Below, one piece after another: positions 7,119 through 16,071 of a stretch of 52,819 nucleotides of DNA (position 1 is the first letter of the stretch; the number at the start of each line of letters is the position of its first letter). A model generated the notes under the pieces. That model had not been told where the DNA came from, ran no database searches, and was given only the letters and a program-made list of their open reading frames with translations. The position numbers and the translations under genes are program-made. Source of the stretch: Actinomyces succiniciruminis (GTDB lineage Bacteria; Actinomycetota; Actinomycetes; Actinomycetales; Actinomycetaceae); NCBI RefSeq assembly GCF_900002405.1, contig NZ_LK995461.1:5361-58179 (forward strand), read 5' to 3'.

Positions 7119-9710
7119 TCAGTCCTCGGCGGGGCGGGCGCAGGCCTGCACGCTCATCACGCGGCGCGTGTCGTCCAGGTTCTCGCTGACGATGCGGCGG
7201 AAGGCCGCGGGCGCATCCGCGTGGGCGGCCAGCCAGCTCTCCAGCGCCGCGGCCGGGGCGACGTCGGGCAGTCCCACCGTGGCGGACGACCACAGGCGCT
7301 CCAGCAGGTTCTCGGCCATGTGGAAGGTGCGAGAGTTCCAGATGCCGTCGGCCTCCTTGACGTACTCGGAGACGTAGGGGGCCAGCAGCTCGGGGTTGCG
7401 CTCCACCATGTTGAAGCCGGCGAGCATCTTCACCTGCGTCTCATTGGGCAGGCCGGCGTTGTCCACCAGCTCGCGCCAGGCGGCGGCCTTCGCCTCCGCG
7501 GTGGGGACGGCGGCGCGTGCCTGGGCGGCGCGCTCGCGGCCCGTGGTGGTGCGGTCGCGCGCCTCCTCGGCGGCGATCTCCGCCTCGCCACACCGGCCGG
7601 CGGCGACCAGCCCCACCAGCAGCTCCCAGCGCAGGTCCTGATCCACAACCAGGCCCGGCAGGGTGGCGGATCCGTCCAGCCAGGCGGCGACGACGTCGAG
7701 CTGGGGGGCGGTGACGGCGTGGGCGGCGACGGCGCGCACCAGCTGCAGCTGGGTGTCGCTGCCAGCCTCGGCCGCACGCGCCAGGTCCAGCAGCGTATCG
7801 GTAGTCGATGCGGCCGCATCCCGACGCGTGGCCGGGGGCAGATAGGCCGACAGGCAGGTCGCCACCCGCGCCAGCAGCCCCTGCACCACGCTCGAATGCG
7901 TCTCGGTGCGCAGCGCGCGCAGTGCGGCAGCCAGGAAGTCGGTGGCCGGCAGCTCGCCGTCGCGCACCATGTCCCAGGCGCTGGCCACCAGCACCGAACG
8001 CGGCAGTGAGGCGGTGAAGGCGTCCACGTGCGCCAACCCGGTGGCGAGCGAGGCGGCGTCCAGGCGCACCTTGGCGTAGGTGAGATCGTCGTCGTTCAGC
8101 AGCAGGACGTCGGGGCGGACGGTGCCGACCAGCTCGGGCACCTCGGTGCGCGCGCCGGCGACGTCGAGCTCAATGCGGCCGGTGCGCTCAAGGGTGGCCG
8201 GGGTCTGGGCGCCGAGCGTGTAGGCGCCCAGCACCGCCCGGTGGGGGCGCAGCGACGCGGGGGAGGCCGCCGGGATCTCCTGCACGATCGCCGCGGAGGT
8301 GATCACGCCGTCGGCGTTCGTGTTCAGCTCCAGGCGCAGCGTGGTCACGCCCGCCTCCTGCAGCCACACGCGGGTCCAGGCGGACAGGTCGCGGCCGGAG
8401 ACCTGCTCCAGTTCACCGAGCAGGTCGGCCAGGGTGGCGTTGGCGTAGGCGTGGGCGGCCAGGTAGTTCTTGATGCCGGCGAAGAAGGACTCGCGTCCCA
8501 CATAGGCCACCAGCGCGGACAGCACGGAGGCGCCCTTGGCGTAGGTGATGCCGTCGAAGTTGACCTCCACATCGTGCAGGTCGTTGATGTCCGCGGCGAT
8601 CGGGTGGGTGGAGGAGAGCTGGTCCTGGTTGTAGGCCCAGTTCTTCTCCAGTACCTGGAAGGTGGTCCAGGCATCGGTCCAGCGGGTGGTCTCGGCAACG
8701 GCGAGCGTGGAGCAGTACTCGGCGAAGGACTCGTTCAGCCACAGGTCGTCCCACCACTTCATGGTGACCAGGTCCCCGAACCACATGTGTGCCAGCTCGT
8801 GGAGGATGGTCTCGGCGCGGCGCTCGACGCGTGCCTGCACGGGGCGGGAACGGAAGATGTAGTCGTCGCGGTGGGTGACGATGCCGGCGTTCTCCATGGC
8901 GCCGGCGTTGAACTCGGGCACGAAGGCCTGGTCGTACTTGGTGAAGGCGTACGGGGTTCCGAACAGCTCCTCGTAGTAGGCGAAGCCGTTCTTGGTGATC
9001 GACAGGATCTCCTCGGAGTCCATGAACTCCGCCAGGCTCTTGCGGCAGTACACGCCCAGGGGGACGGTGCGGCCATCGGCGGCCGTGTAGACGTCGGTGG
9101 CCCCCACATAGGGGCCGGCCACGATCGCCGTGATGTAGGAGCTGATGCGCTCGCAGGGCTCGAAGGCGAAGGTGTGCGTGCCTGCGGCGGCCGGCGTGGG
9201 CGCGGGGGTGGGGGAGTTGGACAGCACCGTCCAGTTCTCGGGCACGGTGACGGTGAAGCGGAAGGTGGCCTTCAGGTCGGGCTGCTCGAACACGGTGTAC
9301 ATGCGACGGGCGTCGGGCACCTCGAACTGCGTGTACAGGTAGGTCTCGCCGTCGGCCGGGTCGGTGAAGCGGTGCAGGCCCTCGCCGGTGTGCATGTAGG
9401 CGCAGTCGGCAACCACGGTCAGTTCATTGTCCGCGCGCAGGTCCGCCAGCGCGATGCGGGAGTCGGCGAACACCCGCTCCGGGTCCAGGGCGGTGCCGTT
9501 GAGCGTCACCGCGTGGACGGTCGGGGCGATCAGGTCGATGAAGGTGGAGGCTCCCGGGGTGGCGGTGAAGCGGACCGTCGTAGTGGAGCGGAAGGTGGCG
9601 TTGGCGGGATCCGCGGCGCCGGACAGATCCAGGACGACGTCGTAGCTGTCGGTGGAGACGATGGCGGCGCGTGCCGCCGCCTCCTCGCGGGTGAGGTTCT
9701 GACCGGGCAC
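7119..9710 (-). CDS. pepN: aminopeptidase N (M1 family zinc metallopeptidase)
   Basis: This cytoplasmic exopeptidase removes N-terminal residues from peptides. The 863-residue length is typical of actinobacterial PepN. The substrate-binding GAMEN motif is at residues 270-274. The zinc site HELAHMW has His304, Glu305 and His308, and the third ligand is Glu327 in NESFAEY. The C-terminal half is the helical ERAP1-like domain. The start is GTG at 9710 with AGGAG 5 nt upstream; the N-terminus LTREEAAARAAIV is the usual one for this group. No signal peptide is seen. It is transcribed alone, convergent with the EIIC gene. Confidence 0.95.
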   Translation of the reverse strand: MPGQNLTREEAAARAAIVSTDSYDVVLDLSGAADPANATFRSTTTVRFTATPGASTFIDLIAPTVHAVTLNGTALDPERVFADSRIALADLRADNELTVVADCAYMHTGEGLHRFTDPADGETYLYTQFEVPDARRMYTVFEQPDLKATFRFTVTVPENWTVLSNSPTPAPTPAAAGTHTFAFEPCERISSYITAIVAGPYVGATDVYTAADGRTVPLGVYCRKSLAEFMDSEEILSITKNGFAYYEELFGTPYAFTKYDQAFVPEFNAGAMENAGIVTHRDDYIFRSRPVQARVERRAETILHELAHMWFGDLVTMKWWDDLWLNESFAEYCSTLAVAETTRWTDAWTTFQVLEKNWAYNQDQLSSTHPIAADINDLHDVEVNFDGITYAKGASVLSALVAYVGRESFFAGIKNYLAAHAYANATLADLLGELEQVSGRDLSAWTRVWLQEAGVTTLRLELNTNADGVITSAAIVQEIPAASPASLRPHRAVLGAYTLGAQTPATLERTGRIELDVAGARTEVPELVGTVRPDVLLLNDDDLTYAKVRLDAASLATGLAHVDAFTASLPRSVLVASAWDMVRDGELPATDFLAAALRALRTETHSSVVQGLLARVATCLSAYLPPATRRDAAASTTDTLLDLARAAEAGSDTQLQLVRAVAAHAVTAPQLDVVAAWLDGSATLPGLVVDQDLRWELLVGLVAAGRCGEAEIAAEEARDRTTTGRERAAQARAAVPTAEAKAAAWRELVDNAGLPNETQVKMLAGFNMVERNPELLAPYVSEYVKEADGIWNSRTFHMAENLLERLWSSATVGLPDVAPAAALESWLAAHADAPAAFRRIVSENLDDTRRVMSVQACARPAED

Positions 9711-9745
9711 AAAAGCTCCTTATATCCAGATGGGCGATGAGACGG

Positions 9746-9769
9746 CCGGTCGCCCGCAGGGGCGACCGG
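9746..9769. other. stem-loop in the upstream region of pepN
   Basis: CCGGTCGCC (9746-9754) pairs perfectly with 9761-9769 around a 6-nt loop. TGAGAC and GTCTCA on either side extend the symmetry. It lies 36 nt before the pepN start, so it may be part of the pepN leader. Between here and 9978 I see nothing else I can name. Confidence 0.45.
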
Positions 9770-9978
9770 TGCGGCGGCCAGTGTCTCACCGCAGCGGTGG
9801 CACAGGAAACTTAGCGGGACGGCCGACGGCGGCGATGTCAGACTTGGCTGCTCCAACCCTGGCGTGTGGGCTGCGGAGCTCCGTGAGTGGGGTGCTGCGT
9901 AGCGGGCAGGTGTTGGTCATCGCGACCGTCGCACACGCGCGGAAGTGCGACTAAGGTCCTAAAGGCATGCCAGATAAT

Positions 9979-10111
9979 GATCGATTCGTTCGAAAAATCG
10001 ATCGATCGAGTCGATCTGGGTTGACGTGAGTGCCTGCGTCGCACGATCATTGATCTCGCAAGAACGATCGGAACGATCGTATTGAAGTCGAAGATGATCG
10101 CATCGATCATC
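9979..10111. promoter_or_regulatory. operator array of GATC-cored dyads before the catabolic operon
   Basis: Four dyads cluster in 133 bp before the MFS gene. GATCGATT pairs with AATCGATC (9979-9986 and 9996-10003). GATC-ATT-GATC lies at 10045-10055. ACGATCG-GAA-CGATCGT is at 10064-10080. GATGATCG-CAT-CGATCATC is at 10093-10111. The last two share one layout: inverted arms ending in CGATC around a 3-nt spacer. They overlap or follow the likely -10, the geometry of repressor sites. The DeoR regulator encoded in the same operon is the natural candidate to bind them, but this is inferred. Confidence 0.6.
10021..10050 (+). promoter_or_regulatory. candidate promoter of the sugar-acid operon
   Basis: TTGACG (10021-10026) and GATCAT (10045-10050) are separated by 18 nt. 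The -10 falls inside one of the GATC dyads, so a bound regulator would block it. The predicted leader is about 75 nt. Confidence 0.45.
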
Positions 10112-10133
10112 ACTTAGATACGAGGAGGTATCC

Positions 10134-11459
10134 ATGACGACTTCAACTGGAGTACCGGTACGCCGGTCTGGCAAGACCAACTGGCGGTGGGTGGTCGCCG
10201 TCGTCTGTGCTATCGGGCTCGCCATCAACTACATCGATCGCTCTGCGATCTCGGTGTCGCTGCCCTATATGACCAAGGACTTCCACATCACGCCCGGTGA
10301 ACAGGGCCTGATCCTGTCCGCCTTCTCCTGGTCGTACGCGATCATGCAGATCCCCGCGGGCTCACTGATCGACAAGTTCGGCGAGCGCGTCATGTTCGGC
10401 GCGTCGGTGTTCGTGTGGTCGGTGTGCACCGGTGCCACCTTCCTGGTCAGTAGCTTCGCCATGCTGTTCGGGCTGAGACTCGGCCTCGGTATCGGTGAGT
10501 CGGGTGCCTACCCGGCATCTGCAAAGACCGTCTCCCGTTGGTTCCCCCAGCGGGAGCGTGCTCGCGCCACCTCCGTCTATGACTCAGGCGCGCGTATCGG
10601 CTCGGCCATCGCGACTCCTGTGATCGCCGGGATCATCGGCCTGTGGGGCTGGCGGTGGGTCTTCTTGATCGCAGGCGTGCTCGGGATCCTGTGGTCGCTC
10701 GGCTGGTGGGCGCTCTATCGCCGCCCGGAGCTTGTCGGCTCAATCGGTGAGGAGGAGATGGCGATCATCAACGAGGGGCGCGATGAGGAGGAGCGCGAAG
10801 CGGCTGCGGCCGGTACCGAGAAGGCCGTCCCGGTACTCATCCTGCTGCGCAAGCGCGCCGTGTGGGCCATGATGATCGGCTTCTTCTGCGTGAACTTCGC
10901 GGTGACCTTCTTCCTCACCTGGTTCCCCACCTACCTTGTGGACGAGCGTGGCTTCGACCTGCTCAAGCTTGGAGCCTTCGGCGCGATTCCCCCGATCTGC
11001 TCCATCATCGGCTCTTGGAGCGGTGGTCTGATCAACGACGCATTGCTCAAGCGCGGCTGGGGTGTCACCAGGGTCCGCAAGACCTGCCTGGTCGTCGGCA
11101 TGCTGCTGTGTGCCGTGATCGGTGGAGCGGCCTTCGTCCCCACAGCGGGACTGGCGCTTGCGCTCATGTCCGTGTCCTACTTCGGTTCGGCCTTCACCAT
11201 CGTGACCATCTGGTGCCTACCGGCTGACTTCGTCCCCGCCTCCACCGTCGGAGTGCTGGGCGGCACTCAGAACTTCTTCTCCAACATCGGCTCCGCGCTC
11301 AACCCGATCGTCATCGGCTTCCTGTATGGGGCTACCGGAGCCTTCGGCCTGCCGCTGCTGTTGTCCGGGGCGGTATCCGTCCTCGGCGCCCTGGTCTTCG
11401 CCTTCATGCTTCCCAAGGTCGAACAGATCGACTTCTCCAGGGACTTGGTCACCGTGTAA
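10134..11459 (+). CDS. MFS transporter, anion:cation symporter (sugar-acid) family
   Basis: This 441-residue integral membrane protein has twelve predicted hydrophobic helices. It shows the hallmarks of the ACS family (ExuT, GudP, DgoT, RhmT type): INYIDRSAISVSLP in helix 1, the LIDKFGER loop between helices 2 and 3, GIGESGAYPASAKTVSRWFP in helix 4, and a second-half YLVDERGFDLLK loop. Members import carboxylated sugars such as hexonates, hexuronates and aldarates with protons. GAGGAGG lies 5 nt before the ATG. It is the first gene of a seven-gene catabolic run, so it probably brings in that pathway's substrate. The exact substrate cannot be read from the sequence. Confidence 0.88.
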   Translation: MTTSTGVPVRRSGKTNWRWVVAVVCAIGLAINYIDRSAISVSLPYMTKDFHITPGEQGLILSAFSWSYAIMQIPAGSLIDKFGERVMFGASVFVWSVCTGATFLVSSFAMLFGLRLGLGIGESGAYPASAKTVSRWFPQRERARATSVYDSGARIGSAIATPVIAGIIGLWGWRWVFLIAGVLGILWSLGWWALYRRPELVGSIGEEEMAIINEGRDEEEREAAAAGTEKAVPVLILLRKRAVWAMMIGFFCVNFAVTFFLTWFPTYLVDERGFDLLKLGAFGAIPPICSIIGSWSGGLINDALLKRGWGVTRVRKTCLVVGMLLCAVIGGAAFVPTAGLALALMSVSYFGSAFTIVTIWCLPADFVPASTVGVLGGTQNFFSNIGSALNPIVIGFLYGATGAFGLPLLLSGAVSVLGALVFAFMLPKVEQIDFSRDLVTV

Positions 11460-11583
11460 GCGCAGCAACAGACGAGTACCGGAGGCAGAAGGGCCTCGGC
11501 CCCGCAGTTGAGAGATGCGCTCCACGTGAGTCCATTGCGGCACACGACACGAACGAACGACAACGACGAAGGGAGGTGGAACG

Positions 11584-12480
11584 ATGCGCCTAGAGACCGT
11601 CTTAAACGACCAGGGAGACACCATGGCTATCACCGTTCGCTCGAATGCGACTGCCGAGCCCCGCACCAAGGGGGATCGGCGGCGAGCCCGGCTCGTTGAA
11701 ATGCTCGGCGAGGGCACGGACAAGCGCGCGTCGGTGAACGAGCTCGCCGAGGCGCTGGACGTCTCCGTAGTCACGATCCGTCGGGACTTGGCCCTACTGG
11801 AGAAGGAGGAGGTCATTTCCCGTACCTATGGGGGCGCCTCGCTGGCCCCGGGGCGGCGCGAAATGACCATGGCGCAGCGGGAGGTCTCCAACGTCGTCGA
11901 GAAGGAGGCGATCGCTCAAGTCGCGGTGTCTCTGCTGCACGACGGCGACCTGGTGATCCTCGACGCCGGCTCCACCGCGGAACGCATTGCCGCCGCCATC
12001 GACAACCGCTTTGAACTCACCGTGGTCACCAACGGGCTGCGCTGCATCAACCGGTTGGTGGGGCAGGAGCGCGTCCGCGTGCTGGTCCTGGGCGGCAATC
12101 TGCGCGGCTTCAACGAGACGATCTGCGGCGGTGACGCCGAGATGACACTCTCCCATATTTACGGGAACATCGCCTTCGTCGGCGCCGAAGCCGTTAACAC
12201 CGAACGCGGTATCGCGTCTCGCACCTACGACCAGTCACGGCTGAAGTCGATGATGCTCCGGCAGGCCGCCCAGGTCTATGTCATCGCCGACTCCTCCAAG
12301 CTCGACGACACGAACGATTATCCCTACTGGTCTCCACTTCCCCATGAATGGGGACTCATCACCGACGCCAACGCCTCCTCGGAGCAGATCGATGCCCTTG
12401 AAGAGTGCGGCGCCACCACCATTCTGCTCGCCGGCGAGCAGATCCCCAAAGACTCACGTAATCCTAAGGAACAACCATGA
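11584..12480 (+). CDS. DeoR/GlpR-family transcriptional regulator
   Basis: This sugar-phosphate-responsive regulator, probably a repressor, has 298 residues. The N-terminal winged helix (about 35-90) contains VNELAEALDVSVVTIRRDL and then SRTYGGAS, the DeoR signature. The C-terminal domain is the DeoR sensor fold related to ribose-5-phosphate isomerase, with VILDAGSTAERIA and CINRLVG. GGGAGGTGG precedes the ATG at 11584. A second start at 11623 (MAITVRS, after GGGAGA) is also possible and would drop 13 residues. Its last codons overlap the dehydrogenase start as ATGA. It probably controls this operon through the dyads at 9979-10111, with a phosphorylated pathway intermediate as inducer. Confidence 0.9.
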   Translation: MRLETVLNDQGDTMAITVRSNATAEPRTKGDRRRARLVEMLGEGTDKRASVNELAEALDVSVVTIRRDLALLEKEEVISRTYGGASLAPGRREMTMAQREVSNVVEKEAIAQVAVSLLHDGDLVILDAGSTAERIAAAIDNRFELTVVTNGLRCINRLVGQERVRVLVLGGNLRGFNETICGGDAEMTLSHIYGNIAFVGAEAVNTERGIASRTYDQSRLKSMMLRQAAQVYVIADSSKLDDTNDYPYWSPLPHEWGLITDANASSEQIDALEECGATTILLAGEQIPKDSRNPKEQP

Positions 12481-13544
12481 CTGTCAACACGACCGTCGAC
12501 CTGAACACCGCCATGAGGAAGGCGGTACTGCACGCCCCCAACGACATGCGAATCGAGCAGGTGCCGATCCCCGAACTTGCGCCGGGGGACGTCCTGCTCA
12601 AGGTCACCGGGGCCCTTCTGTGTGGCACGGATGTGCGCATCTACACCGGCCGAAAGACCCGCAACGTGACTCTGCCCTCCACACTCGGGCACGAGTTCGC
12701 CGGGGAAGTGGTGGCCGTGAATGGCGAGCTGCCCGACGGCGTGTCCATGGGTGACCAGGTCTGTGTCTACCCGCTCGTCCCGTGCGGGACCTGCTCGGCC
12801 TGCTCCAAGGGGCACCCCAACATTTGCCGCAACCGCGTCGCCTTCGGCTACCAGCTCGACGGCGGGCTGTCCCAGTATGTGCGGGTCCCCGCCCAGGCGC
12901 GCGAGAACCTCATCCCGATCAACAACGTCTCCCCCAGGGAGGCTGCCATCGTCGAGCCCGTCTCGTGCGCCTTGAACGGCCAGAACCTGGCCAAGGTGGC
13001 CGGGGCCGACACGGTGCTGGTGGCCGGAGCGGGGCCGCTCGGCCTGATCCACATCCGCCTGGCCAAGGCGCAGGGCGTGCGCCAGGTCATCTCCGTCGAG
13101 CCCAACCAGGCCCGCCACGACATCGCCCACGCCTCCGGGGCGGACCTGGTGCTCGCGCCGTCGGACGACATCGCCGACCGCATCCGGGACTTCGCCCCCG
13201 ACGGCATCGACGTGGTGATCATGGCCATCGGCCGTCCCGAGGCCATGACCCCCTACCTCGGAGTACTGGCTCCGGGAGCTCGCATCTCGGTGTTCGCCGG
13301 CTTCAACTCCGAGGCCAAGCTCGAGTTCGTCGCCAACGACATCCACTACAACGAGTACGAGATCGTGGGCGCATCCTCCTGCCGTCTGGAGAACTTCCAG
13401 CAGGTCGCCCCAATGATCAATGACGGTCGGCTGAAGGTGGCCGATCTGATCGGCACTCAGCTGCCGCTCGATCGGGCCACGGAGGCCATCGATCTGGCCG
13501 CCTCCGGTGCCGACATGCGCGTCGGCGTCGACGTCTGGGCCTAA
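12477..13544 (+). CDS. zinc-dependent medium-chain alcohol/polyol dehydrogenase
   Basis: This is an NAD(P)-dependent oxidoreductase of the sorbitol/threonine dehydrogenase branch, 355 residues. The catalytic zinc site is visible as Cys49 (LLCGTD) with His72 and Glu73 (GHEFAGEV). The structural zinc loop holds Cys103, Cys106, Cys109 and Cys117. The cofactor site is VAGAGPLGLI. The start overlaps the regulator stop (ATGA), so translation is coupled. Enzymes of this branch include L-idonate and L-galactonate 5-dehydrogenases and polyol dehydrogenases. Next to a sugar-acid importer, oxidation of a secondary hydroxyl (for example C5 of a hexonate) is the most likely role, but the substrate is not defined. 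Confidence 0.88.
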   Translation: MTVNTTVDLNTAMRKAVLHAPNDMRIEQVPIPELAPGDVLLKVTGALLCGTDVRIYTGRKTRNVTLPSTLGHEFAGEVVAVNGELPDGVSMGDQVCVYPLVPCGTCSACSKGHPNICRNRVAFGYQLDGGLSQYVRVPAQARENLIPINNVSPREAAIVEPVSCALNGQNLAKVAGADTVLVAGAGPLGLIHIRLAKAQGVRQVISVEPNQARHDIAHASGADLVLAPSDDIADRIRDFAPDGIDVVIMAIGRPEAMTPYLGVLAPGARISVFAGFNSEAKLEFVANDIHYNEYEIVGASSCRLENFQQVAPMINDGRLKVADLIGTQLPLDRATEAIDLAASGADMRVGVDVWA

Positions 13545-13574
13545 CGCCCGGCGACGCTTCTCAACCACCCCTCC

Positions 13575-13597
13575 GACTCGCGTTCACGACGCGAGTC
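13575..13597 (+). other. intercistronic stem-loop between the dehydrogenase and aldolase genes
   Basis: GACTCGCGT (13575-13583) pairs perfectly with 13589-13597 around a 5-nt loop; TTTTT follows 15 nt later. It may be a partial terminator or an RNA-stabilising hairpin that gives the downstream genes a different dose. Confidence 0.5.
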
Positions 13598-13688
13598 CCG
13601 GCCAACGCACCCTTTTTCGACTCACTGACTCAACTTCACCCAAGTGACCCGGCGCAGGGCCAGGCCACATGACAACAAGGAGAAAACC

Positions 13689-14516
13689 ATGTCCGTCTAC
13701 TCCATCAACCCCGTCGGCACCACTCCCGCCCTGGGGCGCCAGCTGCGTATGCGCCGTCTGCTCGGCACGGACGGCCGGATGATGTCGGTGGCCCTGGACC
13801 AGGCGGTCCCGCGCGGCGTTGCACCCCGCCTGGCCGATATCAGGAACACCTTCAACCGGATCATCGAGGGCGGCCCCGACGCCTTCACCGTCTTCAAGGG
13901 GATCGCCGGCCACCTGCTGTGGAACACCGACATCACCGTCCCGCTGATCATCAAGGGATCGACCTTCTGCGTCGACTTCCACCCCACCTACGACGCCACC
14001 GTCGCGTCTGTTCACGATGCCATCCGCCTGGGCGCTGACGCCCTGGCCATCGGCATCTCCGCGGGCTCGGAGAACCAGGTCGCCATGCTGGAGATGATGT
14101 CCGCCACCACTGAGGAGGCTCACAAGTGGGGCATGCCGGTCATCTGCCACGCCTACCCCTCCGGGGAGCTGTGGGGAGACCGCAAGGGCTCCACCGAGTC
14201 CGTGGTCTACGCGGCCCGGGCCGCCGCCGAATGCGGCACCGACATCGTCAAGACCTGGTACACCGGCTCCGCCGCGGAGTTCAAGCAGGTCGTCGACGCC
14301 GTCCCCACACCCGTGGTCGCCGCCGGTGGCGCCCCCGCCCCCAAGCCCATCAACGTCCTCGAGCAGGCCGCCGCGGTGATGGAGGCCGGCGGCGTGGGCA
14401 TGACCTGCGGGCGCAACATCTGGCAGGCCGAGGACCCCGCCAAGATGGTCCGGGCCCTGCGCGCGGTGGTGCACGACGGCGTCGCCCCGTCCGAGGCCGT
14501 CAAGCTGCTGGACTGA
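13689..14516 (+). CDS. class I (Schiff-base) aldolase of the DeoC/FbaB/LsrF family
   Basis: This 275-residue TIM-barrel protein belongs to the DhnA/FbaB/LacD superfamily, which cleaves or condenses ketose phosphates. The Schiff-base lysine fits Lys188 in the strand DIVKTWYTG. The companion tyrosine is Tyr156 in HAYPSG and the conserved acid near the N-terminus is Asp37 in ALDQAV, where archaeal FBP aldolases have DHG. GGAPAPKPIN and GMTCGRNIW form the phosphate-binding loops. The ATG at 13689 follows AAGGAG by 6 nt. Set between a dehydrogenase and a kinase, it is best read as cleaving a phosphorylated keto-acid or ketose to DHAP plus a second fragment. An LsrF-like thiolase role is less likely because no other lsr genes are present. 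Confidence 0.82.
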   Translation: MSVYSINPVGTTPALGRQLRMRRLLGTDGRMMSVALDQAVPRGVAPRLADIRNTFNRIIEGGPDAFTVFKGIAGHLLWNTDITVPLIIKGSTFCVDFHPTYDATVASVHDAIRLGADALAIGISAGSENQVAMLEMMSATTEEAHKWGMPVICHAYPSGELWGDRKGSTESVVYAARAAAECGTDIVKTWYTGSAAEFKQVVDAVPTPVVAAGGAPAPKPINVLEQAAAVMEAGGVGMTCGRNIWQAEDPAKMVRALRAVVHDGVAPSEAVKLLD

Positions 14517-14562
14517 CGGCGGTCGACGTCAGCCAAGACGATAGGAAGACGGAGGTTCAATG

Positions 14563-16020
14563 ATGAGCACATTCGTCGGAATCGATTTGGGGACCTCGGC
14601 CACCAAGGCCGTCGTCGTCGACGCCGGCGGGGAGGTGATCGCGCGCGCCCGCTGCGCCCACCCGCGCTCCCGCTCCGTGCAGGGCCGCGTTGACCCCCGG
14701 GCCTGGGAGGAGTCCATCCGCGGCGCGCTGGCCGATCTGGGGACGGCCCTTGCCGGCGCCGCCGGCGTCGGTATCGACGTCCACTGCCCGGTCGCCGTTC
14801 CGTTGGATGCCGCCGGCAAGGCCTGCGGGCTGGGGGTGGTGTGGGACAACAACATCCTGCGCTACTACTTCAACCAGTATTCGGATCAGCGCTCGCCGCA
14901 GGCGTTGGCGGCTACCGGGAACCACCCCTCGCAGTCGACCTTCATGGCGTTGGCATACCCCTATCTGCGCAACCATGACACCGACGCCTTCGCGGGCATG
15001 GCCGCCTTCGGGATGGCCGGCACCTGGCTCGGCGCGCTGCTCACCGGGGAGACCGCTCTGGACCCCACGCAGGCCTCCTACTCCGGCATCTTCAACACGC
15101 TGGACCCGGCCCAGGGGTGGATCCAGGAGACGGTCGACCTGCTGGAGGTCGATCCGGGCACGCTGCCGCCGGTCAAGCACGCGGTGGAGATCCTCGGCAC
15201 GGTCACCCCGGCGGCGGCCTCCGACTTCGGCCTGCCCACCGGCATCCCCGTGTCGGTCGGCTCGGCGGACACCCCGGCTGCCTCCTATGCCCTGGGGACC
15301 AGGCCCGGCACCAAGCCCTTCTTCATCATGGGCACCACTCACGTGATCAACTCCTGCCTGGCCGCTCCGGACACCCGCGCCACCGCCCTGCAGCGCTGCG
15401 GCAACCGGCCGGGCGAATGGCTGATCAACGGGGTTACCAACGGTGGGGACGCCCTGGCCACCGGTGCGCTGGTGGCCGGCTTCGGCGAGGCCGACGGCGG
15501 CGTGGCCGGCATGATCCGCACCGCCTACGACATCTCCCGCGAGGACGCGGTCACCGCCCCGTTCTTCATTCCGCATGTCATGCGGGAACGGGGGCCGCTG
15601 TGGTTCGAGGCGCCCTGTGCCCGGCTGGTGGACATCACCCGCGAGACCAGCCGCGCACAGGTGGCCCGGGGCATCGTCGACGGCGTGCTGTTGGTGGATC
15701 GCATGGTGCTCGGATCCTGCGTGCCCAAGGGCTCGGGCTCCATCTACGTCACCGGGGCCTTCGGGGCGGACGAGGCCTTCCCTCAGATGCTCGCCGACAT
15801 CCTGGATGCCGAACTGGACCTGGTGGACGAGTCCTACCTGCCGGCCATCGGCGCGGCGGGCATGTGCGGTGCGACGGTCGCCGACGCGGTGCTTCCGGAG
15901 GTCGTCTCCCGGCGAGTGAGTCCCCGGCCGGACTGGGTGGCCATCAACGACGACCGCTGGGAGGCCTTCCGCGCCTCCTGGACCGACGCGACCGGACGCG
16001 AACCCCTGCCGGAGATCTGA
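14563..16020 (+). CDS. FGGY-family carbohydrate kinase
   Basis: This ATP-dependent sugar kinase has 485 residues, the usual FGGY length. The N-terminal phosphate-binding motif is GIDLGTSATK with Asp8. The catalytic base fits Asp236 in VGSADTPAASYALG, and the C-terminal nucleotide domain includes YVTGAFGADEAFPQMLADIL. Of two adjacent ATGs the second (14563) is chosen because GGAGG is 7 nt upstream of it and only 4 nt from the first. It lies 46 nt after the aldolase gene. The likely job is to phosphorylate the keto product of the dehydrogenase so the aldolase can cleave it. Substrate specificity in FGGY kinases is not readable by eye. Confidence 0.86.
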   Translation: MSTFVGIDLGTSATKAVVVDAGGEVIARARCAHPRSRSVQGRVDPRAWEESIRGALADLGTALAGAAGVGIDVHCPVAVPLDAAGKACGLGVVWDNNILRYYFNQYSDQRSPQALAATGNHPSQSTFMALAYPYLRNHDTDAFAGMAAFGMAGTWLGALLTGETALDPTQASYSGIFNTLDPAQGWIQETVDLLEVDPGTLPPVKHAVEILGTVTPAAASDFGLPTGIPVSVGSADTPAASYALGTRPGTKPFFIMGTTHVINSCLAAPDTRATALQRCGNRPGEWLINGVTNGGDALATGALVAGFGEADGGVAGMIRTAYDISREDAVTAPFFIPHVMRERGPLWFEAPCARLVDITRETSRAQVARGIVDGVLLVDRMVLGSCVPKGSGSIYVTGAFGADEAFPQMLADILDAELDLVDESYLPAIGAAGMCGATVADAVLPEVVSRRVSPRPDWVAINDDRWEAFRASWTDATGREPLPEI

Positions 16021-16071
16021 CCACTCCGACCACTCAACTCCATTTGTCATTCCCTCACGAAAGGCAGTTCC

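Noticed and set aside
13644-13688. Upstream start for the aldolase (15 extra residues)
   Set aside because: The extra residues are basic and non-family, while AAGGAG sits 6 nt before the ATG at 13689.
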